Shown one piece after another: positions 22,538-30,602 of a DNA stretch of 33,898 nucleotides. The position numbers were made by a program, and so were the translations under genes. Source of the stretch: an uncultured Pseudomonadota bacterium (GTDB lineage: Bacteria > Pseudomonadota > Alphaproteobacteria > RF32 > CAG-239); the NCBI GenBank assembly GCA_949292335.1, contig CASEYY010000024.1, positions 1 to 33,898 on the forward strand, given 5' to 3'. How positions within the stretch are numbered: position 1 is the first letter of the stretch; each line of letters starts with the position of its first letter. The notes below the pieces were generated by a model. That model was not told where the DNA came from and did no database searches. It saw nothing but the letters and a program-made list of their open reading frames with translations.

Positions 22538-23905
22538 ATGGAAGATTTGTTTGCACAAAATCCGGCGGCTCCGCAAATGCCGGAATTTACCGTCAGCGAA
22601 ATATCGTACGAAATCAAAAGGTGTGTCGAAACTTCTTTTAATCGTGTGCGGGTCAGAGGTGAAATTTTCGGTGCTAAAAAAGCCGATTCCGGACATTGGT
22701 ACCTAACCCTAAAAGATGATAATGCCGCTCTTTCGGCAGTAATCTGGCGAGGTGTGGCTCAAAGTCTTCCGGTCAAACCAGAAGACGGCCTCGAGGTTAT
22801 TGCCACCGGCAAAATTACCACCTTTGCCGGCAAATCGTCTTATCAGTTGGTTATCGACACAATGGAAGTTGCCGGTACCGGTGCCTTGCTCAAGCTTTTG
22901 GAAGAACGCAAAAAAGTTTTTGCTGCCGAAGGGCTGTTCGACGCCGCCCATAAAAAGCCGCTGCCGTTTTTGCCGCAGACCATCGGCGTGGTAACCTCAG
23001 CCTCCGGTGCGGTTATTCGCGATATTATTCACCGTGTTCGCGACCGCTTTCCGTCACATATCCTACTTATTCCAACACCGGTGCAAGGCGAGGGTGCCGC
23101 CGAAAAAGTGGCTCAGGCGATTAAAGATTTTAACCGCCTTGATGAAATTTCCGACTATCCCAAACCCGATGTTCTGATTGTAGCCCGCGGCGGCGGTAGT
23201 TTGGAAGATTTATGGCCGTTTAACGAAGAATGCGTAATCAGGGCGGTTTATGCTTCAAACATTCCGATAATCTCCGCCGTCGGTCACGAAACCGATACCA
23301 TGCTAATTGACTATGTTTCCGACAAAAGAGCTCCCACCCCCACCGGTGCCGCCGAATTTGCCGTTCCGGTAAGAGCCGAGTTGCAAACCATGGTTAATAA
23401 TCTCGATGCTCGACTCAAAAACGGTATTTTGCGTTATTTTACCGAACAGCAAAATATCTTGACCGGACTTGGCCGCGGTATTCCCAATTTGGAACAAATT
23501 CTCCAAGAAGCTATCCAAAAATTTGATGACCGTATCGAAAGGTTGCACACCGCATTCAAAAACTTTTTATTGGGCAAAAACAATCAGCTCGCTTTGTGCA
23601 ATTTGCGTCCGTTTTATATCAAAAATATTGTCGAAAAAAAGCAAGAAAGCTTAAGTAATCTGTTGGCCAGATTATCTTCTGTTTCGGTTGATGCAGTTTT
23701 GGCTCGCGGTTTTGCCTGGGTCAAAGATGACAAAGGTCAAACCATATATAATTCATCGGCCGCCCAAGAGGCCAAATCTCTTGAAATAATTTTTGCCGAC
23801 GGCAGTTATAGAACTTCGCCCGAGGCTGATATCAAAAAATCTCATCCCACCAAACCAAAGGATAAAAAAGATGATAAACAACAAATATCTTTGTTTGATT
23901 TTTAG
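22538..23905 (+). CDS. xseA: Exodeoxyribonuclease VII large subunit
   Basis: The ATG at 22538 has AAAGG about 10 bases upstream and gives 455 residues, the usual length; an upstream reading from 22484 adds an unconserved N-terminus. The OB-fold (about 10-100, FTVSEISYEIKRCVETSF, VRGEIFGAKKADSGHWYLTL, then LSAVIWRG) leads to the nuclease core with IGVVTSASGAVIRDIIHRV, LIVARGGGSLEDLWPFNEE and ISAVGHETDTMLIDYVSDKR, the conserved XseA landmarks, with the Asp of DTMLIDYVSD in the active site. A coiled-coil region and the ARGFAWV finish follow. With XseB it degrades single-stranded DNA; xseB is not in the window. Its end overlaps the next gene by 35 bases. Confidence 0.97.
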   Translation: MEDLFAQNPAAPQMPEFTVSEISYEIKRCVETSFNRVRVRGEIFGAKKADSGHWYLTLKDDNAALSAVIWRGVAQSLPVKPEDGLEVIATGKITTFAGKSSYQLVIDTMEVAGTGALLKLLEERKKVFAAEGLFDAAHKKPLPFLPQTIGVVTSASGAVIRDIIHRVRDRFPSHILLIPTPVQGEGAAEKVAQAIKDFNRLDEISDYPKPDVLIVARGGGSLEDLWPFNEECVIRAVYASNIPIISAVGHETDTMLIDYVSDKRAPTPTGAAEFAVPVRAELQTMVNNLDARLKNGILRYFTEQQNILTGLGRGIPNLEQILQEAIQKFDDRIERLHTAFKNFLLGKNNQLALCNLRPFYIKNIVEKKQESLSNLLARLSSVSVDAVLARGFAWVKDDKGQTIYNSSAAQEAKSLEIIFADGSYRTSPEADIKKSHPTKPKDKKDDKQQISLFDF

Positions 23906-24707
23906 CCTTGCGGCTTTGCCAAAGTTAGCCTTCGGCGTTGAATTTTGCGGCGAAGTAAGACAAGGCGAAATTCTTATCGGTAAAGCCAAACCGCAAGAAG
24001 AGGTTATCCTAAACGGCGAAAAGATTTTAACTACCGCCGACGGAGAATTTTTGCTCTCGTTCGGTCGCGACGAAATTAATACACAACAGTTGCAGGTTTT
24101 GCAAAATATGGGCGGTGGAGCCGATTATCAATTTGCCGTAGGCAAAACCGATTGGGATATTCAAAATATCAAAGGTGTTCCGCCACGCAAGGTAACTCCG
24201 TCGGATTCCGATTTGGAGGCAATTCAACTTGAGGGCAAGGTGGTAAAGGCAGCCCTAAAAGGTGTTGAAGATAAGACCTATTGGAAAAAAGGCTTTATTA
24301 TGCCGGTTGAAGGCCGCATATCGGGCAAATTCGGTGGTCAAAGAATATTAAACAACATTCCCAAAAGTCCGCATCAGGGGATAGACATTGCCGCCAAAGC
24401 CGGCACTCCGATTAAAGCTTCTTCGGACGGCGAGGTTGTTTTAGCCTATCCCGACTTGTTTTATTCCGGCAATGTCGTTGTTATTGATCATGGTTTTGGC
24501 TTACAAACAATTTATGCTCACATGCAAGATATGAAAGTAAAACGCGGTGATATGGTAAAACAAGGAGATATTATCGGCACCGTAGGTCAAACCGGACGGG
24601 CAACCGGCCCGCACTTGCATTTTGGGGCGTCATTACGCAATGTAAGGGTTAATCCGCAATCACTGTTAAAACTTAGCGACAGTGATGAAAAATGTTTTAC
24701 TTTGTAA
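23871..24707 (+). CDS. Exported M23-family (LytM-type) murein hydrolase
   Basis: The ATG at 23871 is chosen: GGATAAAAAAG precedes it and the product begins with a clean signal peptide, MINNKYLCLIFSLAALPKLA followed by FG. The 278-residue protein has an N-terminal strand-rich part (about 25-140) and a C-terminal M23 domain. Metal and catalytic residues are present: PHQGIDIAA (H168, D172), YAHM (H217) and PHLHFG (H248, H250). It should be a zinc endopeptidase cutting peptidoglycan cross-links in the periplasm rather than a degenerate activator such as EnvC. It overlaps the last 35 bases of xseA in another frame, which suggests translational coupling. Confidence 0.92.
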   Translation: MINNKYLCLIFSLAALPKLAFGVEFCGEVRQGEILIGKAKPQEEVILNGEKILTTADGEFLLSFGRDEINTQQLQVLQNMGGGADYQFAVGKTDWDIQNIKGVPPRKVTPSDSDLEAIQLEGKVVKAALKGVEDKTYWKKGFIMPVEGRISGKFGGQRILNNIPKSPHQGIDIAAKAGTPIKASSDGEVVLAYPDLFYSGNVVVIDHGFGLQTIYAHMQDMKVKRGDMVKQGDIIGTVGQTGRATGPHLHFGASLRNVRVNPQSLLKLSDSDEKCFTL

Positions 24708-24761
24708 GTATTTTTTTAATAAATATCGGCTTATTATGAGTTCAACTATAGTGAGGTAAAC

Positions 24762-25190
24762 ATGAACGAAGCCAATAATATCGGTAAACAGATTAACATG
24801 GATACGATAACTTGTTTGATTGTTGATGATGACAAGTTTTCCAGAACCTTTGTTAAAACCGCCCTTTATCAAATCGGAATCAAAAACACCAAAGAAGCCT
24901 CCTCAACGGCCGAAGCAATGGAAATTTTGCGTGGATACAAAATACACATTGTATTGTTAGACCAGCAAATGCCCGAAGGTTCGGGGTTGGAACTGGCTCG
25001 TGGCATAAAAGAAGGCAAAATCGGTGATAACAAAGATTTGCCGATAATAATGGTTACCATTGATACCAAAGAAAAAACTGTTATGGATGCCAAGAGTATA
25101 GGCATACACGAATATTTGGTTAAGCCGATATCACCTCTGGCATTAAAGAAAAGAATTTGCACGGCATTAGGTATTAAAGAAAGAGCATAA
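24762..25190 (+). CDS. Single-domain response regulator (CheY-like)
   Basis: A 142-residue receiver domain with no output domain. LIVDDDKFSR (acidic pair near 22-23), IVLLDQQMPEG (phosphoacceptor D67), VTID (T99) and YLVKPIS (K121) are the conserved active-site residues. It probably acts by protein-protein contact in a phosphorelay; no histidine kinase is nearby. GAGG lies 5 bases before the ATG at 24762. The uppP start follows the stop after only 2 bases, so the two are likely cotranscribed. Confidence 0.93.
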   Translation: MNEANNIGKQINMDTITCLIVDDDKFSRTFVKTALYQIGIKNTKEASSTAEAMEILRGYKIHIVLLDQQMPEGSGLELARGIKEGKIGDNKDLPIIMVTIDTKEKTVMDAKSIGIHEYLVKPISPLALKKRICTALGIKERA

Positions 25191-25192
25191 AA

Positions 25193-26014
25193 TTGACTAC
25201 ACTTCAAATATTTTATTTGTCTTTATTGCAGGGTATAACCGAGTTTTTACCGGTCAGCTCATCAGGACACTTGATTTTATTATCAAAATTTAGCTATTTT
25301 CCGGACCAAGGCTTAGCCTTAGATGTTGCGGTTCATGTCGGTTCGATATTGGCCGTAATGATATACTTCTCCGAAACCATTTGGGAAATAATAAAAGGTG
25401 TAATTAAGACCAAGTTTATTCCCAATTTCAAAAACTATGGAGCTCAGATTTTTTGGCTTGTTGTAATTGGAACTATTCCGGCAGTAATAGCAGGTTTTGC
25501 ATTAAAGAGTTATGGAATGGAATGGCTGCGAGACACCAGAATAATCGGTTGGACAATTTTAGGCTATGGTCTGTTGTTATTTATAGCCGATAGCTTTTCG
25601 ATGACGATTCGTCAGATTAAGCACATGGGAGTTACCGACGCGATTTTAATCGGTTTGGCACAGTGTTTGGCACTTATTCCCGGAACATCGCGTTCGGGCA
25701 TAACCATAACGATGGCAAGGTTTTTGGGTCTTGAACGCCGCGAAGCCGCCAAATTTTCGATGTTATTATCAATACCGGCGATTATCGCGGCAGCGGTTTT
25801 AACCGGCTATGAGGTATGGCAAGCGGGGGATTTTCAAGAAATTGCCTGGATGTTTGACGGGGTTGTATATTCATACCTTGCCTCGATTGTAGCCATCTAT
25901 GTAGTAATGTGGTGGCTCAAAAAATCGACCTTTTTACCGTTTGTAATCTACAGAATTATCTTAGGTTCAATTTTATTACTTGATTCTTACGGAATTTTGA
26001 GTATAACAATCTAG
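25193..26014 (+). CDS. uppP: Undecaprenyl-diphosphatase (BacA family)
   Basis: A 273-residue polytopic enzyme that dephosphorylates undecaprenyl pyrophosphate to recycle the lipid carrier for peptidoglycan and other envelope polymers. The two catalytic segments are clear: GITEFLPVSSSGHLIL at 14-29 (E17, S22-24, H26) and LIPGTSRSGITITMARFLGL near 161-180. The length is that of the family. The start is a TTG at 25193, two bases after the response-regulator stop, with no strong ribosome binding site, so coupling to the upstream gene is likely. Confidence 0.96.
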   Translation: MTTLQIFYLSLLQGITEFLPVSSSGHLILLSKFSYFPDQGLALDVAVHVGSILAVMIYFSETIWEIIKGVIKTKFIPNFKNYGAQIFWLVVIGTIPAVIAGFALKSYGMEWLRDTRIIGWTILGYGLLLFIADSFSMTIRQIKHMGVTDAILIGLAQCLALIPGTSRSGITITMARFLGLERREAAKFSMLLSIPAIIAAAVLTGYEVWQAGDFQEIAWMFDGVVYSYLASIVAIYVVMWWLKKSTFLPFVIYRIILGSILLLDSYGILSITI

Positions 26015-26022
26015 GTAAGCAA

Positions 26023-26109
26023 GCTCTGGTGGCGGAATTGGTAGACGCGCAAGTTTCAGGTACTTGTGGAGGTTTCTCCGTGAAAGTTCGAGTCTTTTCC
26101 AGAGCACCA
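26023..26109 (+). tRNA. tRNA-Leu (anticodon CAG)
   Basis: The acceptor stem GCTCTGG/CCAGAGC closes on discriminator A, and CCA is encoded. The D arm has GGCGGAATTGGTAGACGC, typical of Leu tRNA. The anticodon stem CAAGT/ACTTG encloses TTCAGGT, giving anticodon CAG. A long variable arm (GGAG/CTCC type) and the T arm GTTCGAGT follow. It is 87 bases including CCA. It is the left boundary of the repeat-flanked island. Confidence 0.95.
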
Positions 26110-26139
26110 TAAAAATCCACCCTTTACGGGTGGTTTTTT
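26102..26139 (+). repeat. Left island repeat (attL-like)
   Basis: A direct repeat of about 38 bp, spanning the last 8 bases of the tRNA and its terminator. It matches 28475-28512 at all but two positions. Such duplications at a tRNA 3' end mark integration of a mobile island. Confidence 0.8.
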
Positions 26140-26140
26140 T
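26117..26140 (+). terminator. tRNA-Leu terminator
   Basis: CCACCC and GGGTGG pair around TTTAC, followed by seven T residues. Confidence 0.88.
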
Positions 26141-26162
26141 ATGGTGCTATAAATAAAGATTT

Positions 26163-26177
26163 CTCGAACTTTCACGG
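26163..26177 (-). repeat. Inverted copy of tRNA-Leu T-arm segment
   Basis: Reverse complement of 26079-26093 in the tRNA, 15 bases exact. Together with the GGAGCACCA copy at 26303 it suggests a partial, inverted tRNA-derived segment. Confidence 0.6.
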
Positions 26178-26318
26178 GGTGGAAGTTCGACTACAAGCGA
26201 AAGCGATACGGGGGTATCGCGGTGAGCGAGAGCGAATGAGCGCAGTGCCCTTGAGCATAAGCGAAAGGTGGCTTTTCCGCGGGCAATGGAATTGACCGCC
26301 AAGGAGCACCAATCTTGA

Positions 26319-26345
26319 CAAGCTCCTATTTTTGATAGGAGCTTG
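26319..26345. terminator. Perfect hairpin downstream of rloB
   Basis: CAAGCTCCTAT and ATAGGAGCTTG form an 11-bp stem with TTTTG loop. T runs beside it are poor, so it is a weak terminator candidate for the rloAB transcript, or a structural element. Confidence 0.45.
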
Positions 26346-26459
26346 AAGTGTTTATGCATTGAAATTTCTACATTTTTATGGGTATTTAGAAACTGTACAG
26401 AAACAGACAAGGTGGAGTTGGTATTTTTACCTCTCCACCCTACCTAAAAACAAATGGAT

Positions 26460-27041
26460 TTATAGGATTCTCTTTAAAACCTTATGCATATTTGTATAAG
26501 GATTAGAGTTTTCATCTAAATCCAATTCTTCTGCATTTTTTATAGCAAAATCAAAACCATCTTTTAAATCATTAAAAATATCTAGTTTAGCTTTTAGTTG
26601 AGGCAATTCATAGGCTGTGTTAAATTTTTTATTGTATTCATTTTTGAATGTCACACAACATTCTTTTGCATCTCTAAAAAACTGATTAGTTTTTCTCAAA
26701 TGCAATAAAAGCCAATATTCATAGCAGGGAATAGAAACAGCATCAGTAAAACCTGCTTTCCTACATCTTTGTACTCCCCTTTTAAATTCATCATCAGGAC
26801 AATCATCCTTATCAAAGAGGCAATAAATATTAACAAACTCACTATCAGAAAATAATTTTTTCTTGTCCAAAGCTGTCTCAAAAACATTTTGAGGACTTGT
26901 CCCATAAGCATTTTCTGCTTTGATGTTAATACCCCTATCTTTTCCTAATCCTTGAAGATAATACTTAGAAGATTTAGAATCTTCACATATGAATAAATGT
27001 AAAGGTCTTAATTGTCTTTCTTTTCTATGGTGTCTGCTCAT
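26460..27041 (-). CDS. rloB: RloB-like TOPRIM-type protein
   Basis: A 193-residue protein. LFICEDSKSSKYYLQGL (E20) and YCLFDKDDCPDDEF (D77, D79) reproduce the acidic Glu...DxD pattern of the RloB/TOPRIM family, and IPCYEYWLLLHL (about 104-115) is the typical RloB landmark. TOPRIM proteins bind Mg and often cut nucleic acid. It directly follows the AAA ATPase gene, with only 2 bases between stop and start, so the pair is cotranscribed. RloA/RloB-type pairs were found in restriction-modification loci and are relatives of ATPase-TOPRIM phage-defence modules; defence is therefore the likely job, though not proven for this pair. Strongly AT-rich compared with neighbours such as alaS, consistent with transfer. 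Confidence 0.85.
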   Translation of the reverse strand: MSRHHRKERQLRPLHLFICEDSKSSKYYLQGLGKDRGINIKAENAYGTSPQNVFETALDKKKLFSDSEFVNIYCLFDKDDCPDDEFKRGVQRCRKAGFTDAVSIPCYEYWLLLHLRKTNQFFRDAKECCVTFKNEYNKKFNTAYELPQLKAKLDIFNDLKDGFDFAIKNAEELDLDENSNPYTNMHKVLKRIL

Positions 27042-27043
27042 AA

Positions 27044-28195
27044 TTAATCCTCAGAAACATTAGGCACTGCACCAAAAATTCCATACATATATTCATTGTA
27101 AAAAGTTGCCTTTCTTCTTTTCACCTCTTTAAAATCACTCAAAGAATATAAATCACTGGCTAACCCTTTTTCTCTTCCCACAAACCAAATCTGGTCTCTG
27201 GTTAAGTGTTCTCCATCCATTAAATAATGAGCATGAGAGGTAAAAATAAGTTGAGCTTTTTTAGGATTTGTTTCTGGATTATTAAATAATCTAACTAAAT
27301 GTCTAACCAAATGAGGATGTAAGGCTGTATCTAACTCATCCACAAATAAAACTTTCCCATTAGTCAAAGCATCATCAACAAATTTTGATACAGCAATAAG
27401 TGTTTTGGTTCCCAAAGATGTTTCTTCTTTAAAATCAAAAAGAACATCATTATTATTCTCATCTTTCTGAACTGCATAAATTTTGCCATCTTTAAGAACA
27501 AAATTAACAATATCTATATCAGCTTTGTTTAAAAATTTAGATATTCTATCAACATTATTTTCATCTATATCAACAGCAAAGGCTAAAATAGAAATATTAA
27601 ATAATGTCAATAAATCTTCAGCAAACCAATTATAAATTGCTAATACAAACTTATCCTGATAATTTTTATTATTAACCAAATCTCCAATCAGCAATCTTGT
27701 ATTAATTGTCTGCATTGCAAGATTTTTATCTATCCCATAAGGACTATTAAAATCCTTATCAGTCCTTTTAAACAAACATTTTTCCCTACCTTCTCCTGAG
27801 GTTTCATTATAATAAGCTTCTTCTTTAAGGATAGAATCATTATTTAATTCAACAAAATATCTAAAAACATATCCATCTTTTAAAAACTCTACTTCAAAAG
27901 TAGTATTTTTGTTATTTTTAGCTAATTTATATACAGGTATATTAAATTTAGATGTGGTAGAATTTCTATATGTTCTAATCACCAACATTTTAAAGAAGAG
28001 CATAGCTTCAATAAAATTTGATTTACCTGATGCATTTGCCCCAAAAATTGCAGATGTTCTATACAAATATGGAGATTTCTTATATCCTGTTTCAATCTCA
28101 TTAGATATATCTCCATTGTTTGTTAATGGCTCTGTAGTAAATTCAACCTTATCTTTAAAGCTCTTAAAGTTACTAAATTTAAAACTTATTAACAT
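27044..28195 (-). CDS. rloA: RloA-like AAA15/ABC-type ATPase
   Basis: A 383-residue P-loop ATPase. The Walker A motif is GANASGKS at 52-59, the signature-like SLGTK at 260-264, Walker B VLFVDELD at 282-289, and the sensor His in TSHAHYLMD at 319-327. The long insert between Walker A and the signature is the variable region of the AAA15/SMC-like group. This is the ATPase half of an RloA/RloB pair; in related systems the ATPase senses a phage product and holds or releases the TOPRIM effector. It precedes rloB by 2 bases. The ATG at 28195 has a weak ribosome binding site. The sequence is AT-rich and rich in Lys/Asn, unlike the core genes. Confidence 0.88.
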   Translation of the reverse strand: MLISFKFSNFKSFKDKVEFTTEPLTNNGDISNEIETGYKKSPYLYRTSAIFGANASGKSNFIEAMLFFKMLVIRTYRNSTTSKFNIPVYKLAKNNKNTTFEVEFLKDGYVFRYFVELNNDSILKEEAYYNETSGEGREKCLFKRTDKDFNSPYGIDKNLAMQTINTRLLIGDLVNNKNYQDKFVLAIYNWFAEDLLTLFNISILAFAVDIDENNVDRISKFLNKADIDIVNFVLKDGKIYAVQKDENNNDVLFDFKEETSLGTKTLIAVSKFVDDALTNGKVLFVDELDTALHPHLVRHLVRLFNNPETNPKKAQLIFTSHAHYLMDGEHLTRDQIWFVGREKGLASDLYSLSDFKEVKRRKATFYNEYMYGIFGAVPNVSED

Positions 28196-28474
28196 ATAAA
28201 CACCATTCTTTGCAAATTTTCAACACAGATATATAGTTAATATATAAAATATATACAAATAAGTCAAGTTATTATCAAATAGGATTTTGTGTATAACATT
28301 TAAGGGCAAAGTTATACACAAATAAAATAGTGTATAACAGAATTGACACTAAATTATTTGTATATAAAAAAATCAAAAAAGTTTTACACAAAAACAAAGA
28401 CAGGACTCTAAACTTTTGCCCTATTTATTTCTTTGCAGTTTATGATTAAAGAGTTCAACAATTCATCAACTATG
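28196..28474. other. AT-rich island leader with DnaA-box-like sites
   Basis: Gene-free stretch upstream of rloA. Two matches to TTATACACA occur (28288-28296 on the minus strand, 28312-28320 on the plus strand), one near match (28329-28337, minus) and TTTTACACA (28382-28390). All but the third fit TTWTNCACA. The first two make an inverted repeat, GTGTATAAC/GTTATACAC, which could instead be an operator for rloAB. Confidence 0.5.
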
Positions 28475-28512
28475 GAGCACCATGAAAATCCACCCTTTAC
28501 TGGTGGTTTTTT
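28475..28512 (+). repeat. Right island repeat (attR-like), with displaced terminator
   Basis: It repeats the 3' end of tRNA-Leu (GAGCACCA) and its terminator with two substitutions. The hairpin CCACC/GGTGG with a T run is still intact at 28490-28512. The distance to the left copy is 2,373 bases. Confidence 0.8.
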
Positions 28513-28668
28513 ATACCGAATTAAACATACCGTTTTACCCTTATTTCGATTTATAAACTTGACGATATGAGCTAAAAGGATTATCAAAATAAAATCGTTG
28601 AATATTGAATAAGTTATAGCTGCGAATACTTATGTCTGATAAACCTGATTTTAGGGGAAGGTTAGTAT

Positions 28669-30162
28669 ATGAAACGGTACTTATTAGGTTTGTTTTTAAT
28701 TTTTTTCTGCTCGGATGCTTTTGCTTTTTCCTTTGAAGATGTTGCTTCCATGGCACAATCGCTGTCCAAAGCGACTTACATGGATCAAGACGAGCCCTTG
28801 CCCAAAGAATTGGAAGAAATGGACTATGATGATTACCGCTCCATCCGCTATATCAGAGAAAAAAGTCCGTGGTACAATCAAGAACTCCCCTATGAGGTAC
28901 AGTTTTTTCACTTAGGCTCACTGTTTAAGAAGCCGGTTTTGGTTTATGAGATAGATAATGATGAGGTCAAACCGCTAACCTATGACTCTTTGGCATTTAG
29001 ACTAGGTGACGAAGCTCTGTTCCCGTTCAAGAACCTAGGCTATGCCGGATTTAGACTGCACCACAAGCTCAACCGTGATGACTATTTTGATGAGTTGATA
29101 TCTTTTTTGGGTGCAAGTTACTTCAGAGCCTTGGGTAAAGGGCAAAAATACGGAGCTTCGGCACGCGGTTTGGCAGTCGATACCGGGCTAATAAGCGGCG
29201 AAGAGTTTCCCGAATTTACAACCTTTTGGCTCAAAAAGCCCAAGAAAAAAGACAAAAATATAACTGTTTATGCCTTGCTCGATTCTCCGAGGATATCCGG
29301 TGCTTACGAATTTGTAATAACCCCTGGGGTAACCACCACCATGGATGTCAAAGCGGCCTTGTTCCCGCGAGCCGAAATAGAAAAAATCGGTATTGCCCCG
29401 TTGACCAGCATGTATTTGTTTGGCGAAAACACCAAGCACCGCTTTTTTGATTACCGCATGGAAGTCCACGACAGTGACGGTTTATTGGTAAATAACGGCA
29501 ATAATGAGTGGTTGTGGCGTCCGTTGGACAACAACCAAAAAATGCGTATAAGTTCTTTTGTTGACAAAGATGTTAAGGGGTTTGGTTTGCTGCAACGCGA
29601 CCGAGATGCTTCAAATTATATGGATTTTGAGGCTTTTTACGAAGAAAGACCATCAATCTGGATAACTCCGCTCCAATCATTCGGTGCCGGTGTGGTCGAG
29701 CTGATAGAGCTTCCGTCCGATAAAGAGATACACGATAATATTGTTGCCATGTTTGTCCCTCAAGAAAAATTGAAAATCGGCAACAGATATGACTACAACT
29801 ACCGCATAAATTGGTTTAAGGACAAAACTCCCTATACCTCAGAGCTTGGCGAAGTTGTCGGAACATACAGCGGTATCGGCGGAGTTTCCGGTATCGGCGA
29901 ACCGGAATGGATAAAATATGCCATAGATTTTAAGGGTGGAAAATTATCAAAAATCAAAAATCCGGAAGAACTTGTTGCTAAAATAGATGTGCAACACGGT
30001 AGAACCAAAGATGCCATCATTGTCAAAAATAAGTTGACCGGAGGATATAGGTTGATTTTTGATTTTCAAGCCAAAGAGAACATAGCCGAGATAAGAGCCT
30101 CATTGGTTGACCAATCAGGTGTTGAGCAGACGGAAGTTTGGAGCTATCAATGGTTGCAATAA
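28669..30162 (+). CDS. opgG: OpgG periplasmic glucan biosynthesis protein
   Basis: A 497-residue periplasmic protein with a clear signal peptide, MKRYLLGLFLIFFCSDAFAF. The mature part follows OpgG/OpgD order: SFEDVASMAQSLSKATY, YDDYRSIRYIREKSPWY, FRLHHKLNRDDYFDELISFL, GASYFRALGKGQKYGASARG, LAVDTGLISGEEFPEFTTFW, and FGENTKHRFFDYRMEVHDSD. OpgG acts in the periplasm on the glucan made by OpgH; OpgG/OpgD proteins have been assigned beta-1,2-glucan-active glycoside hydrolase or transferase activity. An AGGGGAAGG stretch precedes the ATG. It is the first gene of an overlapping three-gene unit (opgG, unknown gene, opgH). Length is near the usual 500-510. Confidence 0.95.
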   Translation: MKRYLLGLFLIFFCSDAFAFSFEDVASMAQSLSKATYMDQDEPLPKELEEMDYDDYRSIRYIREKSPWYNQELPYEVQFFHLGSLFKKPVLVYEIDNDEVKPLTYDSLAFRLGDEALFPFKNLGYAGFRLHHKLNRDDYFDELISFLGASYFRALGKGQKYGASARGLAVDTGLISGEEFPEFTTFWLKKPKKKDKNITVYALLDSPRISGAYEFVITPGVTTTMDVKAALFPRAEIEKIGIAPLTSMYLFGENTKHRFFDYRMEVHDSDGLLVNNGNNEWLWRPLDNNQKMRISSFVDKDVKGFGLLQRDRDASNYMDFEAFYEERPSIWITPLQSFGAGVVELIELPSDKEIHDNIVAMFVPQEKLKIGNRYDYNYRINWFKDKTPYTSELGEVVGTYSGIGGVSGIGEPEWIKYAIDFKGGKLSKIKNPEELVAKIDVQHGRTKDAIIVKNKLTGGYRLIFDFQAKENIAEIRASLVDQSGVEQTEVWSYQWLQ

Positions 30163-30602
30163 AGCTGTATCAACCTGAAGATTTGATAAAATCTTACGCC
30201 TTGTCATGGCACATAGATTCTGCCGCAACCGTATCGGCACTCAGCGAAAAGATATCCAAGGAAGTAAAATCATTTGATGAATTGTTAAACTGGCTGGACA
30301 ATTATCTTCTATCACAGCTTAAATCCATAAAAAAAGATAAAAGCTTGAGCGATGAACAGTTTTTAGCCTTGGTAAAGGTTGTGTATTTGCAGCACGAACT
30401 TTACCAAGATTTTAGTATTTTTGATATCGCTTCCGCCACTGAAGATAAGTTGATAAAGCTGCAAGAGGCGATGTCAGAATACAAATTTTTACCAGAAAAA
30501 AAGGTAGTAATGCCGGAGCAAAAAATAAAAGTCTACAATCCGTTTTCGTTATTTTTGCAATATCTAAAGAAAGGTTTTCATCATGCCTTTGGCCGCAAGT
30601 AA
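30150..30602 (+). CDS. Unknown small protein encoded between opgG and opgH
   Basis: A 150-residue protein. The ATG at 30150 has GGAG 6 bases upstream, inside the end of opgG. It overlaps opgG by 13 bases and opgH by 20, so all three are translated together. It is soluble and mostly helical (about 5-110, LIKSYALSWHIDSAATVSAL, KEVKSFDELLNWLDNYLLSQ and LVKVVYLQHELYQDFSIFDI), and ends with a basic, aromatic tail, YNPFSLFLQYLKKGFHHAFG. This tail could sit on the membrane near OpgH. I do not recognise a family. E. coli opgGH has no such gene. Confidence 0.75.
   Translation: MVAIKLYQPEDLIKSYALSWHIDSAATVSALSEKISKEVKSFDELLNWLDNYLLSQLKSIKKDKSLSDEQFLALVKVVYLQHELYQDFSIFDIASATEDKLIKLQEAMSEYKFLPEKKVVMPEQKIKVYNPFSLFLQYLKKGFHHAFGRK

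Larger units (their letters stand above)
26141..26459. other. GC-rich spacer with structure, no gene seen
   Basis: This 319-base stretch is more GC-rich than the genes that follow. It contains an inverted copy of the tRNA-Leu T-arm sequence (CTCGAACTTTCACGG at 26163-26177), the hairpin GCGATAC/GTATCGC with a GGGG loop around 26210, a third copy of GGAGCACCA at 26303-26311, and a perfect 11-bp hairpin at 26319-26345. No convincing gene is seen. Confidence 0.55.

Noticed and set aside
26147..26410. An 87-codon open frame on the minus strand next to tRNA-Leu
   Set aside because: It runs through hairpins, the inverted T-arm copy and the GGAGCACCA copy, has no ribosome binding site, and its composition looks like translated structured DNA.
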